Positions 6,987 through 14,560 of a stretch of DNA of 15,972 nucleotides are shown piece by piece. The stretch is from assembly GCA_046304235.1 (NCBI GenBank), contig JBKCEW010000014.1, forward strand, positions 1-15,972, written 5' to 3'. The translations under genes and the position numbers were made by a program. The notes under the pieces were generated by a model, which did not search any database, was not told the DNA's origin, and saw only the letters and a program-made list of their open reading frames with translations. This stretch comes from CANHVK01 sp046304235 (GTDB lineage Bacteria; Bacteroidota; Bacteroidia; Flavobacteriales_D; Crocinitomicaceae). The number at the start of each line of letters is the position of its first letter. Within the stretch, counting starts at the first letter, position 1.

Positions 6987-7943
6987 TTATTCAGAAAATA
7001 AAGATTCAACATACTCTTCACGGCTAAACAATTGTAAATCGTTAATACCTTCACCTACCCCTATATATTTCACAGGTATTTTCATTTGATCAGATATTCC
7101 TATTACAACACCTCCCTTGGCTGTACCATCTAATTTAGTAATTGCAAGTGCATTTATATTCGTAGCGGCAGAAAATTGTTTTGCCTGTTCAAACGCATTT
7201 TGACCTGTCGAACCATCTAAAACTAACAAAACTTCATGTGGTGCACCTGGAATAACTTTTTCCATAACTCGTCGAATTTTAGAAAGCTCATTCATTAAAT
7301 TCACTTTATTGTGCAATCTACCAGCTGTATCTATTATCACTACATCCGCACCTTGAGCTTTTGCTGAAGACAAGGCGTCAAATGCAACAGAAGCAGGATC
7401 TGCACCCATACCTTGTTGTACAATTGGAACACCAACCCTTTCTGCCCAAATAATTAACTGATCTACAGCAGCTGCTCTAAATGTATCTGCTGCTCCCAAA
7501 ACCACTTTTTTACCTTCATCTTTTAAATGATGTGCCAACTTACCTATCGTGGTAGTCTTACCTACACCATTTACGCCAACAACCATAATCACATACGGAT
7601 CACCATTCTGCTTTGCATATGTAAATCCTGAAATATCATTCGAATTGTTTTCTGAAAGTAAACCCGCTATTTCTTCTTTTAAAACACTATTTAGTTCTGC
7701 GGTTCCCAAAAACTTGTCTTTTGAAACGCGATCCTCAATTCGTTCTATAATCTTTAATGTAGTCTCCACTCCTACGTCTGAGGTTATTAAAATTTCCTCT
7801 AAATTATCTAATACCTCATCATCTACTTTAGATTTACCTACAATTGTCCGTGCGATTTTAGAGAAAAAACTTTGCTTAGTTTTTTCAAGTCCTTTGTCTA
7901 ATGTTTCTTTTTTCTCTTTTGAAAATAAACCAAAAAATGCCAT
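6987..7943 (-). CDS. ftsY: Signal recognition particle receptor FtsY
   Basis: The SRP receptor GTPase, which docks ribosome-nascent-chain-SRP complexes to the Sec translocon at the inner membrane. The 318 residues are the short form, without the long acidic A domain of E. coli. The helical N domain covers about 1-105. The G domain shows GVNGVGKT (123-130), DTFRAAA (153-159), DTAGR (205-209), TKLDGTAKGG (269-278) and GVGEGINDLQLF (295-306). The N-terminal MAFFGLFSK is a likely amphipathic membrane anchor. The ATG at 7943 is well supported. The gene follows the rpmB-rpmG-DUF4295 group, but a terminator hairpin with its T-run lies immediately before the start. I see no clear TAnnTTTG element of its own, so expression may depend on read-through. 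Confidence 0.97.
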   Translation of the reverse strand: MAFFGLFSKEKKETLDKGLEKTKQSFFSKIARTIVGKSKVDDEVLDNLEEILITSDVGVETTLKIIERIEDRVSKDKFLGTAELNSVLKEEIAGLLSENNSNDISGFTYAKQNGDPYVIMVVGVNGVGKTTTIGKLAHHLKDEGKKVVLGAADTFRAAAVDQLIIWAERVGVPIVQQGMGADPASVAFDALSSAKAQGADVVIIDTAGRLHNKVNLMNELSKIRRVMEKVIPGAPHEVLLVLDGSTGQNAFEQAKQFSAATNINALAITKLDGTAKGGVVIGISDQMKIPVKYIGVGEGINDLQLFSREEYVESLFSE

Positions 7944-7950
7944 ATCTATT

Positions 7951-7984
7951 AAAATAGAAAAAGCTCCCTAATTATTAGGAAGCT
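7951..7984 (-). terminator. Terminator or attenuator between the DUF4295 gene and ftsY
   Basis: Read leftward, AGCTTCC and GGGAGCT (outer arms of 7962-7984) pair with one G-U wobble around an AT-rich centre that can extend the stem. The sequence TTTTTCTATTTT follows. The T-run ends about eight bases before the ftsY ATG. The other orientation lacks a T-run. Confidence 0.7.
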
Positions 7985-8010
7985 CAATCAATAATTACTT
8001 TATAATTGAA

Positions 8011-8166
8011 TTAGTTTTTTGCAAACCATTCTTTCACTTTGTCATTGTGAACGATTTCTTGTTTAAATGTATAAGCTCCTGATTTGTCAGACTTAACCAT
8101 TTTAATCACTTTTGTGTGTTCTTTACCACCACCTTTTTGTAGTGACGCTACTACTTTCTTTGCCAT
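8011..8166 (-). CDS. DUF4295 small basic protein
   Basis: A 51-residue basic protein beginning MAKKVVASLQKGGGKEH and ending DKVKEWFAKN. It matches DUF4295, a tiny family found in Bacteroidota, almost always beside rpmG. No function is established; its size, charge and position in a ribosomal-protein operon suggest a ribosome-associated protein, which is inference. The start sits 11 bases after the rpmG stop and the reading frame is clean to a TAA at 8011-8013. A terminator follows before ftsY. Confidence is high for the gene and low for any role. Confidence 0.9.
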   Translation of the reverse strand: MAKKVVASLQKGGGKEHTKVIKMVKSDKSGAYTFKQEIVHNDKVKEWFAKN

Positions 8167-8177
8167 TTCTCAGCGTA

Positions 8178-8366
8178 TTATTTAATTTCTTTATGAACTG
8201 TATATCTTTTTAAGATAGGATTGTACTTTTTAATTTCCAATCTATCTGGAGTGTTTTTACGATTTTTTGTCGTAATATAACGTGACGTACCAGCAGCACC
8301 TGATTGTTTATGCTCTGTACATTCAAGAATCACTTGAATTCTATTACCTTTTGCTTTCTTTGCCAT
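8178..8366 (-). CDS. rpmG: 50S ribosomal protein L33
   Basis: Large-subunit ribosomal protein L33, 62 residues. The segments GNRIQVILECTEH (7-19), SRYITTKNRKNTPDRLE (28-44) and the end LKRYTVHKEIK are characteristic. It has a single cysteine and no CxxC pairs, so it is the zinc-independent form. It lies between rpmB and DUF4295 in a ribosomal-protein operon. The 42-base gap upstream contains a small hairpin (CCATT at 8386-8390 pairing with AATGG at 8395-8399) of unknown meaning, without a T-run in the leftward direction. Confidence 0.97.
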   Translation of the reverse strand: MAKKAKGNRIQVILECTEHKQSGAAGTSRYITTKNRKNTPDRLEIKKYNPILKRYTVHKEIK

Positions 8367-8408
8367 TTTCTTTTCTTTTTTTATGCCATTTCACAATGGG
8401 CGAGTAGT

Positions 8409-8645
8409 TTATTTAAGATATCCTTTCTCACGAGCTTCCTTCATAACCTCTGTAATCCCTTTCTTATTGATAGTTCTTAAAGCAGAAGTTGAAATTTTCA
8501 ACGTAACATAAGTATCTTCTTCAGGAAGATAAAACTTCTTTGAAATCAAGTTTGGGTAGAACTTGCGTTTTGTTTTTCTGTTAGAGTGAGAAACATTGTT
8601 TCCAACCATTACTGACTTACCCGTTAATTGACAAACTCGTGACAT
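8409..8645 (-). CDS. rpmB: 50S ribosomal protein L28
   Basis: Large-subunit ribosomal protein L28, 78 residues. The N-terminus SRVCQLTGKSVMVGNNVSHS is the family hallmark, followed by the basic NRKTKRKFYPNL segment and, near the end, LKISTSALRTINKKG. Only one cysteine is present, so it is the zinc-free type. It is the first gene of the rpmB-rpmG-DUF4295 unit, with a well-placed promoter in the 84-base gap after cinA. Confidence 0.97.
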   Translation of the reverse strand: MSRVCQLTGKSVMVGNNVSHSNRKTKRKFYPNLISKKFYLPEEDTYVTLKISTSALRTINKKGITEVMKEAREKGYLK

Positions 8646-8683
8646 CTTATTAATTTTATTTAAACTAATTCTAAAAGCGAGTG

Positions 8684-8714
8684 CAAAGAAAACAATAATT
8701 TCCTGAACTCACAA
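8684..8714 (-). promoter_or_regulatory. Promoter of the rpmB-rpmG-DUF4295 operon
   Basis: On the leftward strand TTG (8712-8714) is followed after 20 bases by TTTCTTTG (8684-8691), then CA. This differs from TAnnTTTG at one position, and the TTTGCA ending is common before strongly expressed Flavobacteriia genes. The leader would be about 30 bases. Confidence 0.55.
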
Positions 8715-8729
8715 GTAAATAATTAAATT

Positions 8730-9974
8730 TTATGCGATTTTTTCTAAAATGGTCAATCGGAGAAAATTCAATGAAGCAAATATAGTCATTTGAATGTTTC
8801 GCTCACGATTATCACCTAACTTTATTTTTTTAGTAACAACTCCACCATTGTGTGCAATTGCCATCCAAACCGTTCCAACAGGCTTGTCTTCTGTCCCTCC
8901 ATCTGGGCCAGCGATACCAGAAATCGACACGCAAAAATCAACACCTAAAACTTTTTTTCCTCCGTTTGCCATTTCTATCACTGTCTCCTCACTAACAGCA
9001 CCATACACACCAAGTGTTTTAGGATTCACTAATGCTAATTTGGTCTTTAAATCATAGGAATAAGTCACTAATGACCCTTCAAAATATATGCTAGACCCTG
9101 GAATACTTACAATCTCATTTGCAACACCTCCTCCTGTACAGCTTTCAACAGTACCAATCTTTACCCCATACTTCAATGCTAAATCAGAAACAACTTTAGC
9201 TAAAGTGTCATCTTCCCAACCATAAACAAATGATGGGAAACGTTCTTTAACCTGATTTAAATACCTTTCTACTTTATCTTTATCCGAAATACCAACATAT
9301 GATGACACTCTCAATTTAACCATTCCTGGCGAAGGCAAATATGCTAAAGACAGGCCTTCTCTCTCAAGCTCCAACTCCCATCCAGCTAATTCCTTTGCTA
9401 AAAAAGACTCACCAATCCCCGTAGTAAGTAACGTTTTATGATAAAGACCATGTACATTAAAAAAAGATTTTATTTTATCAAAACCATAATCATTCATAAT
9501 ACCCTTCATTTCATAAGGGACTCCGGGCATACTTATTAAAATCCTATTGTTTTTTTCAAACCACATACCAGAAGCTGTACCGTGATTGTTAATCAACACT
9601 TCACAATTTTCAGGTAAAGCCGCTTGAAGTCTATTCACCTCCAAAATCTCCCTTCCTCTTTTTATAAAAAACGATTCCACTTTATCTAAAACCGATTGAT
9701 TCATTACCAAACTTGTATTAAAGTACTTAACCAAGGTATGTTTTGTTATGTCATCCTTAGTAGGTCCTAATCCGCCAGTAACAATAATTAAATCTGCTCT
9801 CTGAAATGCTAAATCAAATGCATTTACAATATCAGTCTCCCCATCTGAAATGGTACTCACCCACTTTACACGGATACCCATTAAAGACAACTCCTGCCCC
9901 AACCAAGCCGCATTCGTATTAATTGTTTGTCCAATCAACAATTCATCTCCTATTGAAATCAATTCTGCTAACAT
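8730..9974 (-). CDS. cinA: CinA family protein with nicotinamide-nucleotide amidohydrolase domain
   Basis: A 414-residue two-domain protein of normal family length. The N-terminal molybdopterin-binding-like domain (about 1-170) shows ISIGDELLIGQTINTN (6-21), TGGLGPTKDD (66-75) and MPGVPYEMK (149-157); in other CinA proteins this region acts on ADP-ribose-type pyrophosphates. The C-terminal PncC domain (about 255-414) has ESCTGG (277-282), with the catalytic Ser, and GIAGPDGGT (353-361). It deamidates NMN to nicotinate mononucleotide, recycling NAD breakdown products in the cytoplasm. The name comes from competence-induced genes of Gram-positive bacteria and does not imply competence here. The ATG at 9974 gives the expected N-terminus. 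The promoter is unclear; only a weak TAATTTTA is seen upstream, in the 55-base gap shared with the divergent DUF4197 gene. Confidence 0.96.
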   Translation of the reverse strand: MLAELISIGDELLIGQTINTNAAWLGQELSLMGIRVKWVSTISDGETDIVNAFDLAFQRADLIIVTGGLGPTKDDITKHTLVKYFNTSLVMNQSVLDKVESFFIKRGREILEVNRLQAALPENCEVLINNHGTASGMWFEKNNRILISMPGVPYEMKGIMNDYGFDKIKSFFNVHGLYHKTLLTTGIGESFLAKELAGWELELEREGLSLAYLPSPGMVKLRVSSYVGISDKDKVERYLNQVKERFPSFVYGWEDDTLAKVVSDLALKYGVKIGTVESCTGGGVANEIVSIPGSSIYFEGSLVTYSYDLKTKLALVNPKTLGVYGAVSEETVIEMANGGKKVLGVDFCVSISGIAGPDGGTEDKPVGTVWMAIAHNGGVVTKKIKLGDNRERNIQMTIFASLNFLRLTILEKIA

Positions 9975-9994
9975 ACTTTTTTTTCATAAAATTA

Positions 9995-10014
9995 TTGTAT
10001 GTTTGGATACAAAC
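9995..10014 (+). promoter_or_regulatory. TATGTTTG promoter element overlapped by an inverted repeat, upstream of the DUF4197 gene
   Basis: TATGTTTG (9998-10005) is a perfect TAnnTTTG element 24 bases before the ATG at 10030; no good TTG is seen at -33. It lies inside the inverted repeat TTGTAT-N6-ATACAA (9995-10012), with the alternative pairing GTTTG-GATA-CAAAC (10001-10014). The symmetry could be a regulator binding site in the cinA/DUF4197 divergent region. Confidence 0.4.
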
Positions 10015-10029
10015 TCCAAAATCTCTAAA

Positions 10030-10779
10030 ATGATTTCAAAATTTATATTAACAGGAATTTCAATTCTAATATTCGGATTAGGAAACAAAATAGAAACCAC
10101 CTCACTCCTTTCAATTAAATATAAACAAACTACACCCTCAAAAGAACAAATAATCAACGGTTTGAAAGGAGCTTTAAATATAGGAATAGAAAACGCAGTA
10201 AAAACTTGTGCTGTAAAAGATGGTTTTTGGAAAAACAACTTAATCCGACTGCCTTTTCCTGAAGACGCCATTGCTGTAAAACAAACTGCTGAAAAATTCA
10301 TGCTTCAACGACAAGTTGAAAAATTTGAAAACACCCTAAACAAAGCTGCAGAAGAAGCGTCTAAAGAAGCTTTACCAATTTTTATAAATGCAATTAAAAA
10401 TATGACGGTAAATGATGGGCTATCAATACTTAATGGCGGTGAAGGATCTGCAACTCGATTTTTACAAAAAAACACAAACACAGAGCTCAAAACTGCATTC
10501 AAACCGAAAGTTCAAAAAGCAATAGATCAAGTTCAATTAACTAAGTATTGGAAACCACTCATAAGTAATTACAATAAAAAAAATCTTTTGACTGGCGGTA
10601 AAGACATTAATCCTGACTTAAACACCTACGTAACAGAAAAAGCCTTATCTGGATTATTCAAACTTATTGAGATCGAAGAGAATAAAATCAGAAAAGATCC
10701 AAATCAAGCACTTCAAAACATATCAAACACAAGTGTTTCTATTGTAAAAGAAGTATTTGGCTCTATAATAAAAAAATAA
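10030..10779 (+). CDS. DUF4197 domain protein
   Basis: A 249-residue protein. After an N-terminal hydrophobic stretch (MISKFILTGISILIFGLG) that may be a signal peptide or anchor, almost the whole chain matches DUF4197. Visible landmarks are GLKGALNIGIENAVKT (44-59), a DGFWKN segment (64-69), NGGEGSATRFL in the middle and TYVTEKALSGLF near the end, where an acidic-basic helix and a KEVFGSI motif follow. The function of the family is unknown. The start was placed at 10030 because the open frame upstream lies wholly inside cinA on the other strand. The gene stands alone: divergent from cinA with a TATGTTTG promoter element, and convergent with the arginase-family gene over a shared hairpin. Export to the periplasm is probable but the cleavage site is not clear. 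Confidence 0.88.
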   Translation: MISKFILTGISILIFGLGNKIETTSLLSIKYKQTTPSKEQIINGLKGALNIGIENAVKTCAVKDGFWKNNLIRLPFPEDAIAVKQTAEKFMLQRQVEKFENTLNKAAEEASKEALPIFINAIKNMTVNDGLSILNGGEGSATRFLQKNTNTELKTAFKPKVQKAIDQVQLTKYWKPLISNYNKKNLLTGGKDINPDLNTYVTEKALSGLFKLIEIEENKIRKDPNQALQNISNTSVSIVKEVFGSIIKK

Positions 10780-10808
10780 AATGCTTACTTTGACTAACAT
10801 TTTATTTT
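10773..10808. terminator. AT-rich bidirectional terminator between convergent genes
   Basis: AAAATAAAATG (10773-10783) and CATTTTATTTT (10798-10808) form a perfect 11-base inverted repeat around a 14-base loop. A-runs and T-runs border it, so it could act in either direction between the DUF4197 and arginase-family genes. The stem is weak because it has only one G-C pair. Confidence 0.45.
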
Positions 10809-10811
10809 GAC

Positions 10812-11768
10812 TCATTTATTTGATTTAATAAAATCGCTTACTAAATAGGCAAGTGTTTTTCCAACAATCGTATCCTCTCGACCTCCATTCGGTGCAGCTT
10901 CTGGAAGATGTAAATAAACAACCTCTTTTTCTTTTGCTAATTGCAAAATATATTTCCTAGCATCTTCTACTGTAATTCCAGAATTAGTAAATGCACTTGC
11001 AGGCAAACCAATTATCGCATCCATATCCAACTCTACACCAAACGAATCACCATTGTTTTTGATAATAAAACGATTAACATCCTCCAAAATCGAAGATTTA
11101 CCTAGTAAATAATCATCATAAAAAGTGAAATCAGACCCACCCTGCTCTAACCTAGTTAGCATTTCCTCACTATTGTAAGATTGATGCAACCCAATCACTT
11201 TGTAATAACTTAACACCCCTTCATTTTTAGCATACGAGAATGAATTTCCACTATGCCTTCCTTCCAAAAGACGAAAATCAGCATGGGGATCACAGTTTAT
11301 TACATTTATTTTTTTTTGCTTAGCATTGTTAAACGCTCTCATCAATGGATAAGCATTATTATGCCCTCCACCAATGAGAATTGGAATCAAATCTTTTTTA
11401 TATATCTCTTTCAAGTGAGAAATTAAAAGATTATCCAATTCAGATACTTGCTCACGCTTTTCTTCTAACGTTTCTTTAGCAAAAACTTTAAAAACTCCAT
11501 AAAACAAAACTTCTTCACCTGATAAAAACCGATTAGACTGTATATTGAGAAATCGTGAAACAAAAGTCTGAAACGCTTTTTCAGCACCTGAAAAACCAAA
11601 ATTTGCCTGAGGTCCCACTGATTCTTCCACACCAACAATCACATACCTACCTGTAAAGTTTGGAAAATCATCATAAGTTTTAACTTTCTCACCCAATTTA
11701 ATTTCCCCATCCCTCAATGAAGTCTGTTTGATTAAATCTTGTTTGCTATAATTGTAAAAATCGATCAT
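10812..11768 (-). CDS. Arginase-family (ureohydrolase) enzyme, probable formimidoylglutamase
   Basis: A 318-residue cytoplasmic binuclear manganese hydrolase. All six metal ligands are visible: His136 (GGGHNNAY), Asp160, His162 and Asp164 (DPHADFR), and Asp248 and Asp250 (ELDMDA). GRHSGNSF (170-177) is the likely substrate-side loop. Arginase, agmatinase and formimidoylglutamase share this fold. The GGGH variant in place of GGDH, and the presence of hutH in the same window, favour N-formimidoyl-L-glutamate hydrolysis to glutamate and formamide, the last step of histidine breakdown. The specificity is not proven by sequence. It lies six bases after a hot-dog thioesterase gene in one leftward operon, a partner with no obvious link to histidine. 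Confidence 0.82.
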   Translation of the reverse strand: MIDFYNYSKQDLIKQTSLRDGEIKLGEKVKTYDDFPNFTGRYVIVGVEESVGPQANFGFSGAEKAFQTFVSRFLNIQSNRFLSGEEVLFYGVFKVFAKETLEEKREQVSELDNLLISHLKEIYKKDLIPILIGGGHNNAYPLMRAFNNAKQKKINVINCDPHADFRLLEGRHSGNSFSYAKNEGVLSYYKVIGLHQSYNSEEMLTRLEQGGSDFTFYDDYLLGKSSILEDVNRFIIKNNGDSFGVELDMDAIIGLPASAFTNSGITVEDARKYILQLAKEKEVVYLHLPEAAPNGGREDTIVGKTLAYLVSDFIKSNK

Positions 11769-11774
11769 AACCCC

Positions 11775-12194
11775 TTATTTAACTTGGTGTTTTTGCATTA
11801 AACCTATAAAATCATCAGGCGGAGATATAGGACGCATCGTATCTTTTGAAACAAAAACTAAGGTAGTAGATGCAACAGAAATCACCTTACCATGTTCGTT
11901 TTCTATTTCATACTCAAAGAACAGCCTAGCCCCCTTTAACGATGTAATCTTGGTGGTTATTAACAAAATGTCATCATAGTATGCTGGTGCAAAATAACGC
12001 ACATTAAACTCTGAAACGGGCAACATCACACCTGAATCCTCCATTTTTTTATAACTCATACCAAAAGACCTTAAAGCTTCAACTCGACCTACCTCAAAAT
12101 ATTGAGCATAATTACCGTAATAACAATAACCCATTTGATCCGTTTCACCATAACGAACTCTTAACGAAGTTTTTTGAATAAAATGTATATTCAT
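11775..12194 (-). CDS. Acyl-CoA thioesterase, 4HBT/YbgC-like hot-dog fold
   Basis: A 139-residue single-domain hot-dog protein that would hydrolyse acyl-CoA thioesters. The active-site region RYGETDQMGYCYYGNYAQYFE (14-34) carries the catalytic Asp19 and the Tyr-rich helix typical of YbgC/FadM relatives; RVEALR (37-42) and the strand FNVRYFAPAYYDD (63-75) also fit. YbgC members work with the Tol-Pal envelope system in Proteobacteria, but no tol gene is near. Its substrate is unknown. It is the first gene of a two-gene leftward operon with the arginase-family enzyme, and diverges from dnaA. Confidence 0.88.
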   Translation of the reverse strand: MNIHFIQKTSLRVRYGETDQMGYCYYGNYAQYFEVGRVEALRSFGMSYKKMEDSGVMLPVSEFNVRYFAPAYYDDILLITTKITSLKGARLFFEYEIENEHGKVISVASTTLVFVSKDTMRPISPPDDFIGLMQKHQVK

Positions 12195-12472
12195 AACACA
12201 AAAGATTAAAACTTTTCAAACGAAAAACATACAAACAAAAATAACCATTCTAGTGAAAGCAAGTTACTGAATATTTACACCCAAAAACCGATCAAAAAAA
12301 TCATAATCAAAAAAAGATAAAAATCAATAGCTATTTAATTTTTTTTTAAACTAAATAATCATAATCTTTGTAACACAAGATAGGAATACAAACTAAAATA
12401 CTGATAAATAATTTTTTACAAGTACATAAAAGTTTTAAACACCTATCTTTAATAACTACTTACAAAGTAAAT
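12195..12472. other. Intergenic region between the thioesterase gene and dnaA
   Basis: This very AT-rich 278-base gap separates two divergent genes. For dnaA I see only imperfect -7 elements: AATCTTTG around 12363-12370 and TATCTTTA at 12444-12451. No cluster of DnaA boxes (TTATCCACA-like) is visible, so there is no positive evidence for a replication origin here. No gene or RNA gene was recognised. Confidence 0.5.
12236..12262 (-). promoter_or_regulatory. Candidate promoter of the thioesterase-arginase-family operon
   Basis: On the leftward strand TTG (12260-12262) is followed after 16 bases by TATTTTTG (12236-12243), a full TAnnTTTG match. The spacing is slightly short. The -7 element lies about 40 bases from the ATG at 12194. 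Confidence 0.4.
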
Positions 12473-13903
12473 ATGGAAAAAGATCACGTTGAAGCTTGGG
12501 GAAACTGCTTAAAAGTTATTAAAGATAACATCGCGCTTAATTCTTACAAAACTTGGTTTGAACCAATCGTTCCAATCAGGTTAGAAAACAGTATTCTAAC
12601 AATACAAGTTCCATCGCATTTTTTCTACGAATGGCTTGAAGAACATTATATTGTATTATTAAAAAAAGTTATTAAAAAAGTTATTGGTAACGAAGGCCGA
12701 CTAGAATATAGTATCGTTATGGAAAACAATAATAAAAACACCTCTCCATCTGTAATAAAACTGCCTACATCTAACAATGGGAATATTCAGAATAGTCCTA
12801 TTACGGTTCCATTACATGCTGGAGAAAGTCAAATAAGAAATCCTTTTATAATCCCTGGATTAAAGAAAGTAAATGTTGATTCTAACTTAAATCCTGCTTA
12901 TTCATTTGAAAATTTTGTGGAAGGTGATTGCAATAGACTCGCTAGATCTGCTGGTTACGCTGTAGCAAACAAACCAGGAGGAACAGCTTTCAATCCATTA
13001 TTAATTTATGGTGGTGTTGGTTTAGGAAAAACACACTTATCACATGCAATTGGAATAAGTATTAAGGAAAAATTTCCCAACAAAACTGTATTATACGTTG
13101 GTTCTGAAAAATTTGCACATCAATTTATTGATGCTTTAAAACAAAATACTGTAAACGATTTTATACATTTCTATCAAATGGTAGATGTATTAATCATTGA
13201 TGATGTTCAGTTTTTCGCAGGAAAAACTAAAACAATGGATGTATTCTTTTCAGTATTTAATCACTTACATCAAAACGGAAAACAAATCATTCTTACATCA
13301 GACAAACCACCTGTTGAAATGCAAGATATGGAGCAACGTTTATTATCTCGATTTAAATGGGGATTATCTGCCGATTTAACTCCACCCGACTTAGAAACAA
13401 GAATTGCCATATTACAAAAGAAAATGTACGGCAACGGCATCGAGCTACCAGCAGAAGTTGTTGAATATTTAGCATATAGCATAAACACAAACATCAGAGA
13501 AATGGAAGGTGCTTGGACCTCACTACTTGCACAAGCTTCTTTGAATAAAAAGGCTATCACTCTTGATCTTGCAAAACAAATGATCGATAAATTCGTGAAA
13601 AACACTTCGCGAGAAATCTCTATAGACTACATCCAAAAGGTAGTTTGTGATTATTTTAATTTACCAATGGAAATACTAAAATCCAAAACACGTAAGAGAG
13701 AAGTAGTACAAGCTAGACAAATATCTATGTTCTTTGCTAAAAAAATGACTAAATCATCTTTAGCAAGTATAGGAGCACATTGCGGAGGAAAAGATCATGC
13801 TACCGTATTACACGCTTGTAGAACAGTTATGAATTTGGCTGATACAGATAAGCAATTTAAAGTATATCTAGCCGACTTAGAAAAGAAACTTTCAATACAA
13901 TAA
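12473..13903 (+). CDS. dnaA: Chromosomal replication initiator protein DnaA
   Basis: The replication initiator ATPase, which binds DnaA boxes and opens the origin; 476 residues, normal for the family. Domain I (about 1-85) begins with AWGNCLKVIKDN (8-19). A variable linker follows to about 135. The AAA+ domain has Walker A GGVGLGKT (180-187), Walker B VLIIDD (239-244) and QRLLSRFKWGL (288-298) with the arginine-finger region. The C-terminal helix-turn-helix contains GGKDHATVLHA (438-448), the DNA-binding signature. The ATG at 12473 is the natural start. The gene is the first of its strand after a 278-base gap and is closed by a terminator. No DnaA boxes are seen in its upstream region, in line with Bacteroidota, where dnaA is often away from the origin. 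Confidence 0.98.
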   Translation: MEKDHVEAWGNCLKVIKDNIALNSYKTWFEPIVPIRLENSILTIQVPSHFFYEWLEEHYIVLLKKVIKKVIGNEGRLEYSIVMENNNKNTSPSVIKLPTSNNGNIQNSPITVPLHAGESQIRNPFIIPGLKKVNVDSNLNPAYSFENFVEGDCNRLARSAGYAVANKPGGTAFNPLLIYGGVGLGKTHLSHAIGISIKEKFPNKTVLYVGSEKFAHQFIDALKQNTVNDFIHFYQMVDVLIIDDVQFFAGKTKTMDVFFSVFNHLHQNGKQIILTSDKPPVEMQDMEQRLLSRFKWGLSADLTPPDLETRIAILQKKMYGNGIELPAEVVEYLAYSINTNIREMEGAWTSLLAQASLNKKAITLDLAKQMIDKFVKNTSREISIDYIQKVVCDYFNLPMEILKSKTRKREVVQARQISMFFAKKMTKSSLASIGAHCGGKDHATVLHACRTVMNLADTDKQFKVYLADLEKKLSIQ

Positions 13904-13908
13904 TAAAG

Positions 13909-13938
13909 AACCACCTTTGGGTGGTTTTATTTTTTCCT
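13909..13938 (+). terminator. Rho-independent terminator of dnaA
   Basis: AACCACC (13909-13915) and GGTGGTT (13920-13926) form a perfect 7-base-pair stem with a TTTG loop, followed directly by a T-rich run through 13936. It begins six bases after the dnaA stop and ends just before the chosen start of the next gene. Confidence 0.88.
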
Positions 13939-13943
13939 ATCAT

Positions 13944-14549
13944 TTGGAAGAATTATACACATATAATACACTACTAAATTTATCAGAAGGACTTTACAAA
14001 GAGAAAGGCTCTAAATTCATTGGTTATGCTACACCTTGTTATAATGAATCAGAAGCCAAAGAATTTTTAAATACTTGGAAGAAAGAAAACCATCAAGCTA
14101 GTCATCTTTGCTATGCCTATCGTTTTGGAGTAACTAATTTTGCAACTCGTGCAAATGATGATGGTGAACCATCAAATAGTGCAGGCGCTCCAATTTTAGG
14201 TCAAATCCAATCGTTTGAATTAACAAACGTTCTAATCGGAGTTGTACGTTATTTCGGCGGAACAAAACTTGGTGTCAGTGGATTAATAACAGCTTACAAA
14301 TTAGCTGCAAAAAACGCCATTGAAAACGGAATTATCATAAAAAAAGAGCTTGAAACTAAAATAGAGATATTTTTTCCATACGAAAAACTCCCAAATGTAA
14401 TGAGCTTATTAAAAAATGTTGAAGCTCAAATAAAAACTCAAGATTTTAATTTGGATTGTCGCTTGGAAATCCAATTCCCAAAATCAAAAGAACAAACAAT
14501 TTTCAATAATTTAAAGAACATACATTTAGTTGAAATTAAACTTCTATAA
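13944..14549 (+). CDS. YigZ/IMPACT family protein (UPF0029 domain)
   Basis: A 201-residue protein of the YigZ/IMPACT family, close to the usual length of about 204. Landmarks are SEGLYKEKGSKF (16-27), HLCYAYRFG (near 55), DDGEPSNSAGAPILGQI and VRYFGGTKLGVSGLI, all hallmark UPF0029 blocks. A DUF1949-like alpha-beta domain covers the last 70 or so residues. Eukaryotic IMPACT regulates Gcn2; the bacterial role is unclear. No ATG lies in frame before the conserved core. I chose the TTG at 13944, giving MEELYTYNTLLNLSEG, which mirrors the family's MEE-x-DTY start. A TTG at 13917 would put the start inside the dnaA terminator hairpin. The M42-type gene follows 11 bases downstream. The promoter must overlap the terminator, or read-through supplies the message. 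Confidence 0.9.
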   Translation: MEELYTYNTLLNLSEGLYKEKGSKFIGYATPCYNESEAKEFLNTWKKENHQASHLCYAYRFGVTNFATRANDDGEPSNSAGAPILGQIQSFELTNVLIGVVRYFGGTKLGVSGLITAYKLAAKNAIENGIIIKKELETKIEIFFPYEKLPNVMSLLKNVEAQIKTQDFNLDCRLEIQFPKSKEQTIFNNLKNIHLVEIKLL

Positions 14550-14560
14550 CCAAAAAATAA

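Noticed and set aside
8386..8399. Hairpin CCATT-TCAC-AATGG between rpmB and rpmG as a terminator.
   Set aside because: The stem is only five pairs, and in the direction of transcription it is followed by A-rich, not T-rich, sequence.
9984..10301. Leftward open frame of 105 codons opposite the DUF4197 gene.
   Set aside because: It is antisense to a recognised family and shows only biased composition from the opposite strand.
12457..12468. TTAC-AAA-GTAA symmetry just before the dnaA start as an operator.
   Set aside because: Four-base arms in AT-rich DNA are expected by chance.
12195..12472. Chromosomal origin next to dnaA.
   Set aside because: The gap is AT-rich, but I see no cluster of TTATCCACA-like boxes, and dnaA is often distant from the origin in Bacteroidota. 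A GC-skew plot of the whole chromosome would decide.
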